The position numbers and the translations under genes are program-made. Under the pieces are notes generated by a model, which did not search any database, had not been told where the DNA came from, and worked only from the letters and a program-made list of their open reading frames with translations. Positions 58,669-64,000 of a DNA stretch of 64,000 bases are shown piece by piece; position 1 is the stretch's first letter; each line of letters opens with the position of its first letter. Origin of the DNA: JADLHS01 sp049840435 (GTDB lineage Bacteria > Verrucomicrobiota > Verrucomicrobiia > Limisphaerales > JADLHS01); contig JASGKY010000021.1 in NCBI GenBank assembly GCA_049840435.1, positions 1 to 64,000 of the forward strand, in the 5' to 3' direction.

Positions 58669-60284
58669 TTATCCGATCCAGCCGCAGGCTTTGCCCAGTC
58701 GCACCAAGCTGTACGCCACGATGCCACTGGCAGGAATGGTCAGCACCCACGCCCAGAGGATGCGTTCCACGACGCCGAGCTTGAGGTGGTTGAAACCCTT
58801 GGCGCAACCGACGCCCATGATGGACGTGGTGATGGCGTGGGTGGTGGAAACGGGCATGCCGAAATGCGCGGCCGTCATTAATACCGACGCGCCGGTGGCT
58901 TCTGCTGCGAAGCCATGTACGGGATGGAGCTTCACCATTTTATGGCCGAGCGTTTTGATGATGCGCCAGCCGCCTGCGGCGGTGCCAGCGGCCATGGTCA
59001 TGGCGCAGGCGAGTTTGATCCAGAGCGGGATGGCTTCCTTCTCGATGCACTTTTTGAATTCCGCCGCCGCCTTGTGTTCGTCCTTCGCAATGCCGAGGCC
59101 GTGCAGATGCATCAAACCAAGATTGTAATAGGCTGCCGGATGATGGGCATGCATGGCTTGTTCAAATAATCTTTGCGCCGCGGCTTCATCCTTGGCGACG
59201 CCATTCCCAGTCAGGCGGGCCACGCCCAAGGCGACCATGCTATCGGCATTGCCTTTTTCCACGCGCGTCTGAAGCCAAGTAACGGCTTCTTCGGGGGCGG
59301 TGGGAATATCTTTGAACTTCCGCGCGATGGGGTCAGCGGGCTTCAGATTGGTAGAGTCGAACTTCGCGTCGGCCAGCTCTTTCATCAATTTGGCGGCGAG
59401 TTTGGAATCAGCGGTGACGCCTTCGCCTTTTTCCACGGCTTGGGCGTAAAGATATTTGGCAGTCTTGTCGCCGCCGGCCATGGCTTTTTCAAAATGCTTG
59501 GCGGCGCTGGAAAAATGTCCGGCCTGCTGATCAATCCGGCCCAATTCGACGTGCGCAGCGGGAACGCTGCCTACGGATTCAGGCGAGGAGAAGAAATTCC
59601 ATTTGCCATTGGGCGAATCAAACGTGCCACTGACGGTGCCAGCGACGAGCGCGAGGAAGATGATGCCCATGGTCTTCTGCGCGTCATTGGTGCCATGGCT
59701 AAAACCCATGTAGGCGGCGCTAAAGAGCTGAAGTTTGCCGAAGACACGATTGACCATCATGGGCCGCCAGTTGCGCAGGAGGAAATAGAGCAAACCCATG
59801 ATCAGAAAACCGACGATCAGACCGACGATCGGCGAGGTGATCATCGGGACGACCACTTTCCAGAGGATGCCTTTGCCTTCCCACCAGTGTTCCTTGCCGG
59901 GCACGCTCCAGATAATGACTTTCCAATTATTGTTGGACGCGGCTAGGCACGCGCCGCACAGACCGCCGACCAGCGCATGGCTGGAACTTGAGGGCAAACC
60001 GAAATACCACGTGAGCAGATTCCACACGATGCCCCCCATCAAGGCGCACACGATGATCTCCGACGTGACGATGTTGGTGTCCACCAGTCCGGAAGCGATG
60101 GTCTTGGCCACGGCGGTCCCGCAATGGCGCCGAGCAGATTGGTGAAGGCCGCGAGCGCGACCGCCTGACGCGGGGAGAGGACTTTGGTCGAGACGACGGT
60201 GGCGATGGAGTTGGCCGTGTCGTGGAAGCCGTTGATGTATTCGAACACCAACGCCACGAGGATGACGATCAGGATGAGGGTCAT
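58669..60284 (-). CDS. PiT-family phosphate transporter with internal Sel1/TPR-like insertion (frameshifted)
   Basis: A low-affinity phosphate carrier. The N-terminus (VFEYINGFHDTANSIATVVS) is in one frame and stops at residue 56; the rest (TAVAKTIASGLVDTNIVTSE, SSSSHALVGGLCGACLA, GFSHGTNDAQKTMGI) is in another, joined by one base near 60118. Between residues about 222 and 416 a soluble domain of Sel1-like repeats (AAKHFEKAMAGGDKTAKYLY, AAQRLFEQAMHAHHPAAYYN) interrupts the transporter; the second PiT half (VSTTHAITTSIMGVG) follows. Typical PiT proteins lack this domain. The PhoU-like partner gene lies just upstream. Confidence 0.87.
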
Positions 60285-60293
60285 CGGCGTGGG

Positions 60294-60923
60294 TTAGGAA
60301 TTTTTTAAGACGATGTACATCACTACGTTGCCGACATCGCGACAACGGTCAATGACCTTCTCGATCAGTTCGTAGAGATCGCGCAGCACGATGGCCCGGA
60401 GCGCGTCATATTTGCCGCTGTAAAGCTCGCGTAGCAACTCGTTCATCACCTTGTCGGCTTCGCCCTCGACGTATTGCAGTTTGTCGTTGAGCGCCTTCAT
60501 CTTCTCCATGTCATCAATGGAATCGAGCTGCTTGACCATCGCGTGGACGGCATCGGTGGCCTTTTCCATCATCTCGGCCTGCTTGGAGAAATCAATGCCC
60601 TCGACGTGCTTGCCGGCCATCATGAAACGTTCCGCGAGCTTTTCGGCGCTCTTGGGAATCTTGTAGAGCCCGCGGGCGAGCGCTTCAATGTCTTCGCGTT
60701 CGAGGCCGGTGACGAAGGTCTTCACCAGTTCCTCAGTGATCTGCTCGGAAATCTTTTTCTCTTTGCGGCGGGCCAATACCAGATCGTCAAAGGCTTTGGT
60801 ATCGCGCGGCGACTTCATCAATTCAATGACGAGCCGGACGCTTTCATGCGCTTCCTGGGCTGCGGATTGAAGGAGTTCCTGAAACTTGTCGCCTTTGCCG
60901 AAGAGTTGTTGGAGTGAAAACAT
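60294..60923 (-). CDS. DUF47/PhoU-like protein, Pit accessory
   Basis: A 209-residue, almost wholly helical protein. It has the DUF47 layout: an early FGKGDKFQELLQSAAQEAHE, a central ISEQITEELVKTFVTGLERE with DIEALARGLYKIPKSAEKLA, and a final YDALRAIVLRDLYELIEKVI with DRCRDVGNVVMYI. Such proteins regulate their PiT partner, here encoded nine bases downstream in the same operon. The start at 60923 (MFSLQQLFGKG) is preferred to one 42 bases upstream. Confidence 0.9.
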   Translation of the reverse strand: MFSLQQLFGKGDKFQELLQSAAQEAHESVRLVIELMKSPRDTKAFDDLVLARRKEKKISEQITEELVKTFVTGLEREDIEALARGLYKIPKSAEKLAERFMMAGKHVEGIDFSKQAEMMEKATDAVHAMVKQLDSIDDMEKMKALNDKLQYVEGEADKVMNELLRELYSGKYDALRAIVLRDLYELIEKVIDRCRDVGNVVMYIVLKNS

Positions 60924-60963
60924 CGCGGCACGGTACTCGCCAAACCGGAGCGGGAAGTCCATC

Positions 60964-61009
60964 AAAAAACGCCCCGGTTACCTCGTGCGATCGGGACGTT
61001 TTCGGGGCG
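60964..61009 (-). terminator. Possible terminator after the polyketide synthase gene
   Basis: On the minus strand CGGGGCG-type arms (61003-61009 and 60970-60976) pair and are followed by six T. The loop is long (26 bases), so this is tentative. Confidence 0.45.
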
Positions 61010-61042
61010 GCTGAAAGGTCGGATTAGACCTCCGAATTGGCT

Positions 61043-62158
61043 TCAGGCCATGACGGGCGTTGCTTGGTTGGTGGTCAAAATTTTGCGGGCAGTGCTGGGT
61101 TGGTAGGTAAATTCCAGCGCTTCAACCGTCAATCCCGGACCAAAGGCGACCGCCGCACCGGGGAGCGGATGTTCTTGCGTCGCATTCCGCAACAATTCTT
61201 CGAATACAAAGATGACTGAGGCCGAGGACATGTTGCCGTAGTTCGCCAGGACTTTTCGCGCGGGGGCGATCTGTTCCGCGCTTAATCCACAAGCGCCTTT
61301 GACCGCATCCAGAATTGCCCGCCCGCCGGGATGGATGGCCCATAGCGATTCTGGGTTTTGTTTCGCATCGGCGAACAGTTCGGGGTCGCGCGCGAGGAAA
61401 TTCCGGATGCGATCGGGGATGCAGGCGTCGAGCGTCATGGCAAAACCCTGATCTGCCACGAGCCACGACATCTTGTCCGCGTCATCAAGGCTGAGAATCG
61501 TAGTGAACTCATCAAGCCGGAAACCTTCTGGTTTTGCCGAAATGAGCGCTGCGGCACAACCGTCACTGAACAGCATCGAAGCCACGAGTTGATCCAGCGG
61601 CGCGTCTTGTTGCAGGTGCAGCGTGCAGAGTTCGAGATTGATCATCAACACCCGCGCTTCGGGGTCGGCGCGGACGATGTCGCTGGCGGTGCGCAAGCCG
61701 GTGATGCCCGCGTAACAACCCATGAAGCCCACAATCGTTCGACGAATGCCACGTGGCAGGTTTAGCAGTCGGATCAAATCCACATCCAATCCCGGTGCGT
61801 AAAATCCCGTGCAGGACGTGATGACAAGATGGGTCACTGTGGCAAGATTGATGCCGCGCGCTTCCAGATTTCGGGCGGCTTGCTCGGCGAGTTGGGGCGC
61901 GGTTTGTTGATAAACCCTCATCCGCGCCGCCGTGGTTGGAAAGTTGCCGATCTCGTAAAACGCACCTAAGCCGCGTGGTCCGATCACGTGCGAGAGCAGC
62001 GTGTGGCGACGTTCGATGCCGGAGCGCTTGGCGATGAGCCGGAGTTTGTTAACGACCTCGGCATTCGGAATCCACGTGCCGAGCGTGTCGAGAAATTCCT
62101 GTTGCGATTCATTGGCTGGAACAGCTGTGCCGATTTCGTTCAAGTAGGCATGTGTCAT
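61043..62158 (-). CDS. Type III polyketide synthase
   Basis: A 371-residue thiolase-fold enzyme of the chalcone synthase family. The catalytic triad is visible: Cys in VGFMGCYAGITGLRT, His in LWAIHPGGRAILDAV and Asn in LANYGNMSSASVIFV. It condenses malonyl-CoA onto a fatty or aromatic starter to give pyrones or resorcinols. It follows a flavin reductase-like gene at nine bases and a YceI gene, forming a small biosynthetic operon. The starter unit cannot be deduced from the sequence. Confidence 0.9.
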   Translation of the reverse strand: MTHAYLNEIGTAVPANESQQEFLDTLGTWIPNAEVVNKLRLIAKRSGIERRHTLLSHVIGPRGLGAFYEIGNFPTTAARMRVYQQTAPQLAEQAARNLEARGINLATVTHLVITSCTGFYAPGLDVDLIRLLNLPRGIRRTIVGFMGCYAGITGLRTASDIVRADPEARVLMINLELCTLHLQQDAPLDQLVASMLFSDGCAAALISAKPEGFRLDEFTTILSLDDADKMSWLVADQGFAMTLDACIPDRIRNFLARDPELFADAKQNPESLWAIHPGGRAILDAVKGACGLSAEQIAPARKVLANYGNMSSASVIFVFEELLRNATQEHPLPGAAVAFGPGLTVEALEFTYQPSTARKILTTNQATPVMA

Positions 62159-62167
62159 AAATTCAAT

Positions 62168-63346
62168 TCAAGGAATGGCTTTGATCATTTTCCAAGCCGC
62201 TTGGCCGGGCGAATAAATGTTGCCGATGAGCCCGATGAAGGCATCGCCGACGCCTTTGCGCCACGCCAGCAAACCAAGGACGGCATTGCTCAAGTTCGGG
62301 CGGCGGATGATGCCTTGGAATGCCTGGCAACAGGCACGCTTACCACGATAGTGGACGCGGCGGTGTTGGGCATAACTTTGGAGTCCGGCGGTTAGTTCGA
62401 TGTTGAAATTGCGGACACCAACCACTTGCTCTGCCAGTGCCTGTGCGGTCCAGAGCGCTTGATAAATCCCTTCGCCCGTCAGCGGATCGAGAAAACCCGA
62501 GGCGTCGCCGATCAGCGCGGCGTGATGAGTGACCACGGATTTCACGCTCGCAGCGGCGGGGAATGTGGCGCGAACTTTGGCCACTTCCGTCAATGGCTTG
62601 ATGCGCGCGCGCAAATGCAGCGACGCCTGAGTGCGTTGGTTGATAAAATCCATGGCGGAAGTCCGCTGCAATTCGTGCGGGTCGCATAGCGCGGAGACGT
62701 TCAGCGTGTTCGCACCGATCGGATTCAGCCCGATGTAAGTACCGTCATTAAAAACGTGCATCTCGCCGTAGGGCTCGGTCGGAGTCACGCTTGGCACGTC
62801 CACATGCAGGGCGACGCGTTGCTGCCACGGGGGCGCGGCGAGGCCGGTGAGTTTTGCGACGCGGGATTTTCGTCCGTCCGCGCCGATGAGCAACTGCGTG
62901 GAAATGATTTCGCCGTGTGGCAACTCAACGTTCCAGCCGGTGGTGGTGCGGTGTAAGTGCTGCATCCGCGCGCCCATGCGGATGTGCGCGCCAGCTTTCG
63001 CTGCTGCAGCGAGCAGGGCATTGTCGAACTGAGGACGAAGTAGCGAGATGCCGAAGTCTGGGAACTTTGGGTCTTTCGGAAAGCGGGTGCGCAACTGCTT
63101 TTCGTTCGGCGCTACTAACATCATGCCGAGTAATGAGCGCATGCCGGTCGTGGTTTCATCGAGCAAATCCAAGTCGCGCAGCAAGGCCACGCCTGCTGGG
63201 CAAAGATAAGCGCCGCAAACGCGTTCACTGAGTTCGACTTGGGCTTCCAGCAACGTGACGTTTCGGCCAGCGCGGGCTAGCAACAGCGCAGCGAGTCCGC
63301 CCGCCGGGCCACCGCCGATGATGACTATGTCGCTGGCGGAATTCAT
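62168..63346 (-). CDS. FAD-dependent oxidoreductase, geranylgeranyl-reductase type
   Basis: A 392-residue flavoprotein. The dinucleotide loop is IVIIGGGPAGGLAALLLARA, the second FAD motif ALIGDASGFLDPLTGEGIYQ, and ERVCGAYLCPAGVALL is typical of this group. Relatives reduce or hydroxylate lipids and polyketides, and this gene often accompanies type III polyketide synthases. The start overlaps the YceI stop by four bases. Confidence 0.87.
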   Translation of the reverse strand: MNSASDIVIIGGGPAGGLAALLLARAGRNVTLLEAQVELSERVCGAYLCPAGVALLRDLDLLDETTTGMRSLLGMMLVAPNEKQLRTRFPKDPKFPDFGISLLRPQFDNALLAAAAKAGAHIRMGARMQHLHRTTTGWNVELPHGEIISTQLLIGADGRKSRVAKLTGLAAPPWQQRVALHVDVPSVTPTEPYGEMHVFNDGTYIGLNPIGANTLNVSALCDPHELQRTSAMDFINQRTQASLHLRARIKPLTEVAKVRATFPAAASVKSVVTHHAALIGDASGFLDPLTGEGIYQALWTAQALAEQVVGVRNFNIELTAGLQSYAQHRRVHYRGKRACCQAFQGIIRRPNLSNAVLGLLAWRKGVGDAFIGLIGNIYSPGQAAWKMIKAIP

Positions 63347-63930
63347 TTCGCGGCATCCTTTTTCACGATGACGTGGGCTTTAATCACAACTTTGTCGGCC
63401 ACGGAGATTGCGCCGAACAGCACAGAGGGTGGTTCGAGTTTGAACGCCTTCAACGAAACGGTGGTTTGCAGGTCAAACTCCCAGCCGTCCGTGTGTGGCT
63501 TTTGATTCATGGTTTTGGCAGAAGCTTCCTTGGTGATGCCGCAGAACGTCAGTTGAATGGGCAACACGCCGTTTGTGCTGGTGGCATCGGATGGCATCAA
63601 TTGAGCGGCGGCGAGCGGAGCATTGGTCACCACGGCCAGCAGCTTAGGAAACTTGTCCGGCTGAAACATGGTATACATGTTCTTGTCGCGCTTTTCGTGG
63701 TGCGTGGTTAGTTGCTTGGGCGCGATTTCAAGGCGTGTGTTGAGGATGGCGGTCCCGCTCGTGTTGGTATCGCAAAGGACGATCACGGCGATGTTGCTGA
63801 TGTAGCCCGTGAAAGCATGGAGCGTGGAGTCGCCTTCAAACACGATGTTGCAATTGCCTGTGTATTTATCCGCGGCGGTGGCTTGGAGCAGGAAACCTAG
63901 GCAGAGGACCGCGAACGTGACGGTTTTCAA
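63343..63930 (-). CDS. YceI-family periplasmic lipid-binding-like protein
   Basis: A 195-residue protein with a signal peptide (TVTFAVLCLGFLLQATAA) and a beta-barrel domain of the YceI type: NIVFEGDSTLHAFTGYIS, MYTMFQPDKFPKLLAVVTNA, PIQLTFCGITKEASAK and VSLKAFKLEPPSVLFG. Members bind isoprenoid or lipid-like molecules in the periplasm. TTG start, overlapping the stop of the upstream gene. In this operon it could carry the lipid or polyketide product; this is inference. Confidence 0.82.
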   Translation of the reverse strand: MKTVTFAVLCLGFLLQATAADKYTGNCNIVFEGDSTLHAFTGYISNIAVIVLCDTNTSGTAILNTRLEIAPKQLTTHHEKRDKNMYTMFQPDKFPKLLAVVTNAPLAAAQLMPSDATSTNGVLPIQLTFCGITKEASAKTMNQKPHTDGWEFDLQTTVSLKAFKLEPPSVLFGAISVADKVVIKAHVIVKKDAAK

Positions 63931-63998
63931 TGCACGACGAAAATTCTTGGGCCACGGAAAGTCCGAATCACATTCGTGCGCGGGGTTAAAGCTCTCAC
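63927..63998 (-). CDS. C-terminal end of an unidentified gene, cut by window edge
   Basis: The last 23 codons of a minus-strand reading frame (ending RTFRGPRIFVVH) run in from outside the window and stop at 63927, overlapping the TTG start of the YceI gene. The close overlap suggests it is the preceding gene of the same operon. Too short to identify. Confidence 0.45.
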   Translation of the reverse strand: MRALTPRTNVIRTFRGPRIFVVH

Positions 63999-64000
63999 AG

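Noticed and set aside
22211..60284. Programmed ribosomal frameshifting as the cause of the broken genes
   Set aside because: Both insertions and deletions occur, sites share no slippery motif or structure, and the genes belong to families not known for frameshifting.

Overview
The window looks like chromosomal DNA from a Gram-negative member of the Verrucomicrobiota (Pedosphaera/Limisphaerales-like). Evidence: lipid A synthesis genes, short pilins with near-identical N-termini, secreted GH29/GH78/GH43 glycosidases beside core genes, small secreted proteins with signal peptides, and AT-rich spacer repeats of a kind I associate with that phylum. This placement is inference; there is no rRNA in the window. 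No phage, IS element or CRISPR array was seen.

Layout. 0-4.2 kb: an envelope lipid operon (Gfo/Idh/MocA oxidoreductase, CDP-alcohol transferase, acyltransferase, cdsA-like, lpxB) joined by 4-base overlaps. 4.2-9 kb: a metal (probably zinc) uptake cluster with porin, binding protein, permease and DUF3299-like lipoprotein but no ATPase. 9-12.3 kb, minus strand: CNNM/CBS protein, a broken secreted protein, a UPF0114 protein and remnants of a metal-efflux operon. 12.4-19.3 kb: complete F-type ATP synthase operon atpBEFHAGDC with promoter, leader palindrome, internal hairpin and terminator. 19.4-29.6 kb: GH43, HU-like protein, hisS, a response regulator, malQ, NDK, tatD, CBS protein, folB, HAD-Nudix fusion. 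29.9-34.3 kb: three tandem pilins, an ABC-2 exporter and a TPR protein. 34.4-39.3 kb: hisB, an ECF sigma/anti-sigma trio, gcvH, glutaredoxin, lipA, GNAT. 39.4-43.1 kb: KDPG-type aldolase, glycolate oxidase subunits, tRNA-Ser. 43.3-50.9 kb: gltX, membrane and secreted proteins, then prs, rplY, pth, rpsF, ssb, rplI. 51-58.5 kb: an L-fucose/L-rhamnose utilisation cluster. 58.6-64 kb: a CAT-anticodon tRNA, a Pit transporter with its PhoU-like partner, and a type III polyketide synthase cluster cut by the window edge.

Two things colour the whole reading. First, many genes that should be intact, including rpsF, ssb and pth, are interrupted by single-base indels, with a dense patch at about 48.95-50.2 kb. 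Both insertions and deletions occur, so I read these as consensus errors and annotate full gene extents. Second, several short spacer repeat families recur between genes, and two repeats of similar character lie in frame inside lpxB and the glycolate oxidase iron-sulfur subunit. These repeats are the most interesting unexplained feature here.
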